Positions 55,301 through 64,000 of a DNA stretch of 64,000 nucleotides are shown here, in pieces. The translations under genes and the position numbers were made by a program. Origin of the DNA: Thinopyrum elongatum (Eukaryota; Streptophyta; Magnoliopsida; Poales; Poaceae); NCBI GenBank assembly GCA_011799875.1, contig CM022299.1, positions 215,573,018-215,637,017 of the forward strand, in the 5' to 3' direction. Positions within the stretch are counted from its first letter, which is position 1; each line of letters opens with the position of its first letter. The notes beneath the pieces are model-generated. The model worked only from the letters and a program-made list of their open reading frames with translations, had not been told where the DNA came from and searched no databases.

Positions 55301-56520
55301 TTAAACCTATTCGAATAGCCATGTCCGTGGTTAAGGACTACAGTCTGGGTTGGTCAAGTGTCGGTCTTAGGAGGAAAATAATTAAAATGTGCCTGAATTA
55401 TTTGGCAGGATAATTATTGTCACCCTGATGCTACCATGAATGTTTTTGCTATGCATATTAATATTATTGTGGTTATGCATATTGTGGACTAACCCGTTTC
55501 TCTTATATTATTTCCTGAGTGTCTCAGGGGCTGGCTAGACTACCCCGGGCACTCAACTTTATTCTCAAGACCTCTCGTGGCGTCTCTCGAGTTAACAGGC
55601 GGTTTATCTCGCCACTACTCTTGTAGACACCCGATTGGCATTTCTCTTCAAGTCCGACCGTGGCGTCACTTGATGCCAGACAGGCATTTCTTTTCAAGAC
55701 CTCTCATGGCGTCTCTCGAGTTAATAGGCGGTTTATCCCGCCACTACTCTTGTGGACACCCGATTGGCATTTCTCTTCAAGTCCGACCGTGGTGTCACTT
55801 GACACCCGACTGGCATTTCTCTTCAAGACCTCTCGTGGCGTCTCTCGAGTTTACAGGTCGTCCCGCCACTACTCTTGTAGACACCCGATTGGCATTTCTC
55901 TTCAAGACCTACCGTGGTGTCACTTGACATCCGACCGGCATTTCTTTTATTTTATTTTCCTTAAACTCTCCTTGTTTATCACTAACATTCCCATATATTC
56001 ATTTATTTGCATATGCTAATATTTATCATGCCATGATTTAATTCCTGTCAGTATGCATTTAAGTCCATCATGAGCATACGCATATAGTGTGGTTCATCAT
56101 GATCATATAATTTAATTGTTGCATTCGGTATATCTTTTGTTCATGATGTTTGCGAGTACATTCAAACGTACTCACAGGCTTGTCCCTGGCTATTTACTTG
56201 GCCAGGTCAGGATTTCTACAAGGAGTACCACAGCGATGTCCGTGCAGAGCCTAGGATGGCAGCCATGCGGGATAGGAATTATCCAGGTCAGTCGTTCCTG
56301 TGGGTAATGGAGCCCCATCGACGTTGAAGAACCGCGAGACAGTTCCGTCATCCACCACCAGAATCACTGTTGTAACATTAGACCTTCATGGTCTTGTATC
56401 CAATTCTTGTAATAGCTTGGTAATCTATAACAAGGACGTGTCCACCAGTAACGGTAAATCCTGGGATGGTGATGACACGAGGGGTTAATTTTTGGGATAT
56501 TTTGTGTCCCGGCCCCTGCA
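52378..56520 (+). repeat. 3' LTR-like region of element C, copy 2
   Basis: Same GC-rich island (about 52804-54057) and terminus CCCCTGCA. Includes the minisatellite at 55569-55948. Confidence 0.6.
55569..55948 (+). repeat. Minisatellite, 129-bp period, copy 2
   Basis: Three units and a partial one, matching 20041-20420 with no unit gain or loss. Confidence 0.85.
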
Positions 56521-56525
56521 GGCGC

Positions 56526-57252
56526 CGGGCGTGCCTTCCTATGCGAGAGAGGGAGGCGCCCCGGTAGTGGGCGCTGGGCCTGAGGTGGTGCCGCCGGACA
56601 CCCCGCTCTCCTGAGGTCCTTGGCGGAGCAGCTGCTTCTTCTTCTTGGGGACAGCCTCAGGAGGGTAGACGGCGCCTTCATCGTCTAGGTTCTCAACCGC
56701 CGTAGCCTGGTAGGCGCGCTCGAGAGAGCACACCGCGTCCTTCTCCTCACAGGCGACAGTGATGACGCCGCAGCTCCGTGGCATCTTGAGGACATTGTAA
56801 CCATGATGAGTCACCGCCATGAACTTGGCTAGGGCCGGATACCCAAGGATGGCGTTTTATGGAAGGCGAATGTGGGCGACGTCGAAGTCGATGAGCTCAG
56901 TGCGGTAGTTGTCGTGCTTGCCGAAGGTGACAGGGAGGCGGATCTGCCCTATCGGGGTGGTGGAGCCATTGGTCACTCCTGAGAAAGGCTTGGTAGGCTG
57001 CAGCTAGTCATAGGGCACCTGGAGTCAGTCAAATGTCTCGATGGAGAGAACGTTGAGCCCCGCACCGCCATCGATGAGAGTCTTGGTGATGAGCATGTTG
57101 TTGATGGTAGGCGAGCAGAGCATCGGGAGAGCGCCGGTAGTTGCCGTGCACTTGAGCTGATCGGATGGGCTGAAGGTGATGGTGCACTTGGACCACCTGA
57201 GCGGATGCGTTGCCTCGAGCTTGGGGAGGGCCTCATTCAGCTCATGGGCAAA
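56526..57252 (-). pseudogene. Protease of element B, copy 2
   Basis: KTLIDGGAGLNVLS keeps the usual DGGAG site. The three stops of copy 1 are shared. Confidence 0.8.
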
Positions 57253-59018
57253 CTACTTGAAGATGCGATGAGAGGTAGGGGCCTGAGCGCCGCCCAGGAT
57301 GCAGGCGATGGCACGAGGCTCTTGGAAGCCCCCAGCCCCCTCGTCCTGGTGGTGGTCGTCATTCCTTCTTGGTGGTGGCGGCAGCGGAGGAAGGCCAGCG
57401 TTGCCCTGAGGATGGTCCTCACGAGGCCGGTCCCTCCAGGGGCCCTCGCGAGGCTGGCCCTGCCAGCGGTCCTCACGAGGCTGATCGCGCCATTCTTGGC
57501 AGGGGTCACGGCCGTCCCAGCGTCCTCCACCTCGGCCTCCTCCACGGCCATAGCCTCAGTCACTGCGCTTGGGGCGATGACCGAGGCACCCGTCGTGGAT
57601 GGCCCTGAGCTCCTGGTAGTCGTTGGTGTTGTGGCTGTGCACGTTGTGGAAGACGCAGAATGGGCGGCTGCCCTTGGATGACTCTGGGTGGTCGCAGCCG
57701 CGCTTCATCTCTGGTTCAGCCGAGAGCACGGCCGGTCCCTTGCGCTTCACGTCCTTGGCTTTGGCCTTCTTTTCTTCTGGGTCAGCCCCTAGGAGCTCCA
57801 GGAGAGAGAGGCGACCTTCCTCAGCTCTCGCACACTTGGTTGCCATGTTGAACATCTCCAGAGCCATGCACAGGTCCTCATGTATGGTGAGCTCCTCCTT
57901 CATCTTGACGTCGCGGATGCCATCAGTGAACGCCGAGATGATGGCCTCGTCCAACACCTTGGGGATCTTGAGGCGGACGCTGTTGAAGCGTTGGATGTAC
58001 TTCTGCAAGGTCTCTCCTGGCTGCTGCTTGATGCGCCGCAGGTCACCCGCAGCCAGTGGACAGTCGCGAGTGCCCTGGAAGTTGGCGACGAAATGCTCTT
58101 GCATTTCGTCCCAGGAGGAGATCGATCCCGCAGGCAGGTTCAGGTGCCACGAGCGCGCACCATCCTTGAGGGCCATGGGAAACCAATTCGCCATGACCTT
58201 CTCGTCGCCGTTGGCTGCCTCGATGCTCAGCTTCTAGAGCTGCAGGAACTCGGCAGGGTCAGGGGTGTCATCGTAGCGCAGAGGCGGGTCGGGCTTGAAC
58301 TTCCCCGGCTAGACGACGCTGCGTAGCTCCGGAGTGAATGCACAGCAACCTGCTATGGTCACGGGAGCCCATCGTGGAGGTGGAGCCTGGTCTTGGCACT
58401 CGCGCACCACTGCTGCAGGCGGCGCACGGTCTTGTCGTGGTGGTGCTGGGAGTGCACGAGCATCTTCTTGTGGCCTCTGCACCACCTGGCAGCTTTCATC
58501 TTCATGTGCCGGCGCCCTGCACGGCGGGTCGCGTCGCGGGGCCTCGCGCCTTGGCCCAAGGGCGACGTCTTGATGGGGAGGTGGAGGAGGTGCTCCGTGG
58601 GCCACATCACCCGCAGCAGGCGGCGGGTGAGGCAGCGAGCGAGACGGTGCAGGAGAGTCCCCGGCGGCGCTGACAAGCTTGGTGATGCGGTCCAGCCAGT
58701 CTTCGTAGAGGTCGTCGACGGGGCGGTAGCGCAGGAGCTCGCGCGCCATGAGCAACGCAGCCTCCGCGCTCGCCGGCCCGCAATGAGCATGAGACGATGA
58801 ACCAGCCGGAGTCAGCGACGGGGTGGCGGTGCGCCCATCCCGCCGCACAGAAGGGTGCAGTGATGAAGCTTGCTGCTCGTGCCCCACGGGGCCGGTGGTG
58901 GCGTTCGCCAATGGAGACGGGGGACGGCGAGGGCAGCCGTCACCCCAGGCGCCATCTGGGCGACGTGGGCGGCGAGGGCGGCCCGGCGCTCAGCAAGAGC
59001 TCCACGAGCGTCAGCCAT
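57253..59018 (-). pseudogene. Gag of element B, copy 2, with extra premature stops
   Basis: Same frameshift near the start (ATG at 59018). Three stops are absent from copy 1: TGA at 57556-57558 (CGA in copy 1), TAG near 58235 (TAC in copy 1) and TAG near 58309 (TGG in copy 1). The knuckle relic CVFHNVHSHNTNDY keeps the His but not the last Cys. Confidence 0.8.
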
Positions 59019-59090
59019 GGAAGCGGTGGAGCGGTGGTGGATCGACCGGCGGGGGAGAGGCTCCGACGCACCCCTACCTGGCGTGCCAAA

Positions 59091-60000
59091 TGTTGGATTT
59101 TGGGTTCCTCAAACCCTTGAGAAGTTCGAACTCTGGGGTGCGTGCGAAGAACTCGTCCTCCCCAGTTTGCCTACTCGAGAATCTCACAGCCTAGCTCGAC
59201 GAACTGTAAGGAAAAGAGACACGGCAGTTTACCCAGGTTCGGGCCACCTTGCTGTGTAAAACCCTACTCCTGCTTTGTGGTGGATTGGCCTCGAGGGGCT
59301 GAGGATGAACTAGTACAGTGGCGAACAGCCTCAGGAGGAGAGGTGTTCTTGAGCTCGAGTGAGCTGGTGTAGTGAGGGTGATCTGAATGATCTGTCCTGG
59401 GGGTCGGATGTGAACTCCCCTCTCTATGGTGGTGGCCAAGTCCTATTTATAGTGGCCTTGGTCCTCTTCCCAAATGAAAGGCGGGAAGGGATCCCACAAT
59501 GGCTAAATTCAAAGGGGGACAACAAGTACATGCTATCCTGACAAAAGTATACTTCGCCTGCGAAAGCCTCTGGTTGTGACGCCGTAGTGGGCTCGGTGAT
59601 GACCTCCGTCCTGCAGTCCTGGCGGTCTTGGTCTTGTTGCACGGGAATGGAAACCTTTGGCTGATTCCTCAGGACTCCGCGCCTGCGCTTGCCTCTTTAG
59701 CACCAAAGAGGAAACTAGTACACTGTGCCCGCTGGCGCCCGCCTAGCCTTGGTCGTCATGGCTCACGTCATCCGGACCTCATGAGGTGAGGCTTGCATAG
59801 AACTCTCCGCTCCTCAGGAGCCAGCCTGAGGAGGCTACTCCTCGTGGAGGTCTTGGTGTCGTCCGCCTCGCGAGGCTTGGCCCCTCGCGAGGGTCTTGAG
59901 TTGTTCTCGCTGAAACTGGGCCGTACCAGGCCGTCGATGGAGCCACGTCGTGGGCCGCAGGCAGGCAAGTCTGGGTATCCCCATTCCCAGAACGCCGACA
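59091..60000 (-). repeat. 5' LTR of element B, copy 2
   Basis: 910 bp, TGTCGGCGTTC to AAATCCAACA on the minus strand; the PBS TTTGGCACGCCAGGTAGG is next to it (59073-59090). Confidence 0.9.
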
Positions 60001-60005
60001 CAAAC

Positions 60006-60494
60006 AACCCTAGAGTTCGTACGAAATAACACCATATGATACGCATCAACCAACTCTAATGTCACCTAGATACTACCACAAGTATCCATGAGTCAATTAT
60101 ACGATACACATCAAACAACTTCAGATTCATAATATTCAATCCAACACAAAGAACTTCAAAGAGTGTCCCAAGATTTCTACCGGAGAAAGTAGGACGAAAA
60201 CATGCATCAACCCCTATGAATATATTACCCCATTGTCACCTCAGGAATACGCGAGTTGAGTGCCAAAACATATATCAAGTGAAACAATATAATACCCCAT
60301 TGTCACCACGGGTATTCATATGCAAGACATACATCAAGTGTTCTCAAATCCATAAAAGTATTTAATCCAATAATAGTGAAACCTTAAAGGTAAAAACTCA
60401 ATTCATCACAACAAGATATAACGGGGGAAAATATCATATGATCCAACTATATTAAGAAAGCTCGCGGTACATCAAGATTGTGCCAAATCAAGAA

Positions 60495-60541
<47 letters not shown>

Positions 60542-61085
60542 AAACACATAGCTACTTGTACATACCCCTAGCCTCAAGGGTGAACTACTCACTCCTCATC
60601 ATGGTGGCCGCTGATATGATGAAGATGGCCTCCGGTGATGATTTTCCCCTCCGGCAGGGTGCCAGAACAGGGCTCCATATGGTAGTTCAAAGCTACAGAT
60701 GCGTGCGGCGGCGGAGTGAAAGTTCTCAGGTTATTTCTGGTGGTTTCTTTATTTATATGATTTTTTGGCGTCGGTTTCACGCGAAGATGGGCTACGAGGG
60801 GCCCACTAGGCACCAGGGTGCGCCCTGGTGGGTACTGGCCACCTCATTCATCTTCTGATCCTCCCACGAAGCTTCTAGTGCCTCTTTTGTTCCAAAAAAA
60901 TCATCAAAAAGCTTCACTGCATTTGGAGAACTTTTATTTTTGCACACAAAACAACATCACGGTAGTTCTACTGAAAACAACATCAGTCTGGGTTAGTTCC
61001 ATTCAAATCATACGAAAACCATTTAGAATTGTTGTAAACATGGCATGAATACTTCATAAATTATAGATACGTTGGAGACGTATCA
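60006..61085 (-). repeat. LTR D, main part, copy 2
   Basis: Minus-strand start TGATACGTCTCCAACGTATC at 61085. (GA)n at 60498-60539, longer than in copy 1. The CACCAGGG hairpin near 60810-60830 is perfect here. Confidence 0.8.
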
Positions 61086-61828
61086 GGCAAGTCAGCGCAC
61101 CTACTAGGTGTAGCCTCCGGGTGACTCGACGAGTCGGGCAGAAGGTCTTCATAGTTGTTGGAGCAGACGGTGGTGTCGAGGGTGCCGGTCGTAGCCGATG
61201 GTGGGCCTGCAACCGGCGTGGCATTTTTCGAGTGGGGATCGCAGGTGCACCCACTGGGTGTAGCCTCCGAGCCTCCGGGCGACTCGAAAAGTCGGGCTGA
61301 GGGTCTTCATAGTTCTTGGAGCAGACTGCGTCATCGAGGGTGCCGGTCGCAGCCGGTGGCAGGCCTGCAACCGACAAGGTGTTTTCCTAGCGGGTGGCAC
61401 CGGCGCACCGACTGGGTGTAGCCTCCGAGCCTCCCGGTGAGGAGGGGGGTTCCCCACGGAAATAATCGTGCAAAAGACAATGTTAGTCGGTGCAGATATA
61501 TCAAATGCTTTGTTTTGGCAGTGCAGGGTTTAAAGCAGAGGGTGCCGACTCAGTTTCGTCCGAGCCCCATTCAGTCTTTTTCATGTCCCCTCTAGCCTTT
61601 GGCTTTTGCTCTTGCCAGCCGGACAACCGGGAGTCGATCTGTAGCTGAGGCGAAGAGTGGCCTCTGAGTGGAGCGTATAATACTTGGACTCTTGGGAGCA
61701 GATTCAACCGAGCAGATACTCACAAAGTAAACTACCGGGTTGGCAAAGCCGTTTTCTCCCCTTATGTTTTTCGTGTGGGGTGACCTCCAGCTTTTTCTTT
61801 CGCTAGCCGGACAGCCGTGGTGCAATCT
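61086..61828. repeat. Direct-repeat block beside LTR D, copy 2
   Basis: GTGTAGCCTCCG units begin at about 61107, 61258 and, partial, 61417. The third unit start is replaced in copy 1. Confidence 0.7.
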
Positions 61829-63124
61829 CTAGCCGAGATGAAGAGTGAGCCTTCGGTACCGTACGCACTACTAAACTGTCTGTGGGAATGAACGTATAGG
61901 TCCATACGGCTAGCCTCCGAGCCGAGACTAGCTGGCGCCGGGGTGAACAACAATGCAACTGGAAAAGAGCGGAGATAGCCCGCGAGGGTCACTCAGGGTT
62001 ATCTGTTTTTGTGCGTTGTGTAATGGTATGTAGACAAGAGCTCACATTGATTTTCATGTAGACGGGGCGGAGGTTGTCGAAGACAGCCGGCGCGGCTTTT
62101 TGACCGCGGTGCGCCAGTGCACCCACTCGGTGTAGGCTCCAAGCATCCGGGCGGTCGAGTGGGGCCCGGCCGATCGGGCCCAACCGGCCAGGACTGTACT
62201 GGCGGACGGGCGGCCGTGCCGGCTCCCCAGCTGGCTTGGCATAGCCGGCCAGGCGCTGAAGCGGGCACGTAGGGCCGCCGGCGGAGCGGCGACACAGGCG
62301 GGCGAGTCCAGCTGTCGGCCTTTTTCCTTTTCTCTTCTTTTTTCTAGCCAGCAGGTTTTTTTTTCAGTCGGCCACTCTTTTTTATTTTTTGTATCCGCTT
62401 TTCTTAGCCGGCCATCGCGGGCGTGGCAGAGCCGACGTGTCATGGATGGAGGCGGGGTTGCACGGAGGCGGCAGGAGGCCAGTAGCGGGGGCGGCCGGGT
62501 GCGCGGCAGCCTCTGGGTGCGCGGGCAGGGAGGCGACTAGAGGAGGGTGCTCCTCAGGGTTGCAGAGGAGGTCGAGAAGGGCGACATGGTTGTAGGGCCA
62601 GTGGTGGCAAGAGGTGTGGCCATGGAGGCACGTAGTGGATGGGGAGGTGAGCAGGGGAGCAGCTCGTTGACGGGGAGGCGAGCAGGGCAGCAGCTTGCTC
62701 ACCTACAGGGGGAACGACGCAACGGGCGGAGGCCAGGGCACCGCCACAGGGCGTGGACCCGGGCGAGGGGGTGCGCGGTGCGCCGGGCCGGAGGTGGTTG
62801 CGGCTGCGGGGTTAGGCGCATGAGGAAGGAGAAGCTTGGGCACAAGCTCTTGCTCCTTCTATTTGTGAGGGGTGAACGACAAAGGGAGGAGGTTGGTGAA
62901 GGGGACTGAGCACGAGCGCTGCCCCGCCCTGGGTGCAGCAGTGCTAGGAGGAGGAGATGGGTGCCTGGGGCACAGTGATGGCGAGGGAAATAGAGGTGAG
63001 GTGGAGGTCGCCGGTTGGCCACAGGCTTAGCGTGGGGGCGGGGCACTGCTGGCATGTTGATTTTTGGAGGACCAACGGCTCTAGGAGGTGGCGCTCACAG
63101 GTAAGGGGCAGCAAAGGAGAGGGC
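61829..63124. other. Unclassified repeat-like DNA beyond the duplication
   Basis: 61829-62330 continues the repeat block: a diverged unit (CACCCACTCGGTGTAGGCTCC) lies near 62117. 62310-62400 is T-rich. 62430-63120 is G-rich (GGAGGCGG, GGGGCGG runs), like the complement of the GC-rich LTR cores. Frames of 60-186 codons overlap on both strands with no domain or codon pattern. I see no gene. Confidence 0.4.
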
Positions 63125-63948
63125 TGTCGGCGTTCTAGGAACCAGGGTACCCAGACTTGCCTGCCTGCGGCCCATGGTGTGGCTCCATCGGCAGCCTGGT
63201 ACGGCCCATCTACAAGATCACCAAGACAGACCCTCGCGAGGGGCCAAGCCTCATGAGGTGGACGATAACAAGACCTCCTGAGGAAGCGGCCTCCCCAAGC
63301 GGCCTCCCGAGGGGCGGAGATTTCTATGCAGGTACCTAGCCTCATGAGGCTACCATGACGCAAGCCATGACGACCAAGGCAGGCGGGCACCAGTGGGTGC
63401 AGAGAAGGCTGTTTCCTCTTTGGTGCTAAGGAGACAAGGACAGACGTGGGTTCCCGAGGAATCTGGCAAAGGTTTCCATTCCGGTGCAATGAGACAAAGG
63501 CCACCAGCGTGGCAGGACGGATGTCATCACCGATCCCACAGATGTGTCATGACCAGAAGCTTTGCAGGCAAAGACCACCTTTTATCAGGATGAGATGTAC
63601 TAGTTGTCCCCTTTCAAATTGGCCGCTGTGGGATCCCTTCCCGCCTACGTTTTGGGGGAAGAGGACCAAGGCCACTATAAATATAGGTTAGCCACCACCG
63701 TAGAGGGGGTCGACTCATTCCCTCACCCATAGACCTCGTGAGGTTGTTCATCCCTTGTACTAGTTCATCCTCAGCCCCTTGTGAGGCCAATCCACCACAA
63801 AGCAGGAGTAGGGTTTTACACCGCAAGGTGGCCCAAACCTGGGTAAACTGTCGTGTTCATCTTCTCCCTTGTTCGTGTGCATCGAGCTAGCCGAGGGGTG
63901 ACGAGCTGGTTGGCTAGATAGGTTGAGTTCTTAGCACACGCCCCAGAG
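63125..63948 (+). repeat. Diverged LTR related to element B, forward
   Basis: It starts TGTCGGCGTTCTAGG and follows the LTR of B in order (CCCAGACTTGCCTGCCTGCGG, TATA at about 63672-63682 as CACTATAAATATAG, GGAGTAGGGTTTTACACCGC, CCTGGGTAAACTG), with many substitutions and small indels. It is older than both B copies. The last part of the LTR is replaced at about 63948 by RT sequence. Confidence 0.7.
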
Positions 63949-64000
63949 TTGGCCAACCCGGTAATTGTCCCCAAGAAGGGCGGAAAGGAGGGCATGTGCG
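63949..64000 (+). pseudogene. Start of a Gypsy RT domain, runs off the window
   Basis: From 63949 one frame reads LANPVIVPKKGGKEGMC. This is the conserved fingers segment of Gypsy RTs (compare LANPVVVRKANGKWRLC in element A). It follows the LTR with no PBS, gag or protease between, so a deletion has joined LTR to RT, or the two come from different elements. Confidence 0.65.

Larger units (their letters stand above)
46874..56520 (+). mobile_element. Element C, copy 2
   Basis: 9647 bp with GGCGC at 46869-46873 and 56521-56525. 5' LTR 46874-48562, PBS TGGTATCAGAGCC at 48567-48579. Confidence 0.75.
43017..60000 (-). mobile_element. Element B, copy 2
   Basis: LTRs 43017-43926 and 59091-60000 (each 910 bp), target duplications CAAAC at 43012-43016 and 60001-60005, with element C nested at 46874-56520. 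Same internal order as copy 1. Confidence 0.9.
36891..61828. repeat. Large direct duplication, copy 2
   Basis: Same order as 1572-26239, displaced by 35319 bp at its left end. It keeps the 162-bp gag segment and the 56-bp LTR segment lost from copy 1. It continues past the shared right edge into DNA without LTR E. Confidence 0.9.

Noticed and set aside
62547..62909. 120-residue plus-strand frame in G-rich DNA
   Set aside because: Non-ATG start, overlapped by an equally long minus-strand frame, no motif.

Overview
The window is intergenic grass DNA made almost entirely of nested and broken LTR retrotransposons. I see no convincing host gene, tRNA, rRNA or CRISPR array. The repeat types point to a Triticeae species (wheat, Aegilops or a relative). 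They include an LTR beginning TGATACGTCTCCAACGTATC, a second LTR type beginning TGATACGTCC that ends in an AAGCTTGGGGGAG polypurine tract, TGTAACACCCC LTRs with GC-rich cores, and Gypsy-type gag-pol frames. That assignment rests on general knowledge of Triticeae repeats; I ran no search.

Layout. A block of about 24.7-24.9 kb occurs twice in direct orientation, at 1572-26239 and 36891-61828. Reading left to right, each copy holds: (1) the truncated gag-pro-RT and 5' LTR of a reverse-oriented Gypsy-type element (element A); (2) the 3' tail and LTR of a forward element (F); (3) a reverse-oriented LTR (D) split by (4) a complete reverse-oriented element B, with 910-bp LTRs and a CAAAC target duplication on both sides; (5) inside B, a forward element C of about 9.65 kb with a GGCGC target duplication on both sides; and (6) a block of direct repeats to the right of D. 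The nesting order is D, then B into D, then C into B, then duplication of the whole block. By eye the two copies differ far less than the two LTRs of B do, so the duplication is much younger than B's insertion.

Between the copies lies a truncated GC-rich LTR (E), a 25-N gap, and 27832-36890. That last stretch carries the same repeats in inverted order (gag-pol of A, E, the repeat block, D, LTR of B, gag of B) but is full of small indels. It looks like unpolished long-read sequence, so broken frames there should not be read as biology. Positions 1-1571 are of the same kind. The layout around the gap is therefore partly suspect.

The most interesting item is a 268-codon frame on the strand opposite to element B (8744-9550 and 44278-45084). 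It has its own TATA box, a pyrimidine-rich leader and a good start context. Its product looks like a small nuclear protein with a B3-like fold followed by an acidic serine-rich tail. It sits between the pol remnant and the 3' LTR, where antisense extra ORFs are known in some plant Gypsy lineages. B keeps gag, protease and a gutted RT but no visible integrase, so it was probably non-autonomous.

The right end (61829-64000) holds unclassified repeat-like DNA, an old forward LTR related to B, and the first codons of an RT domain running off the window.
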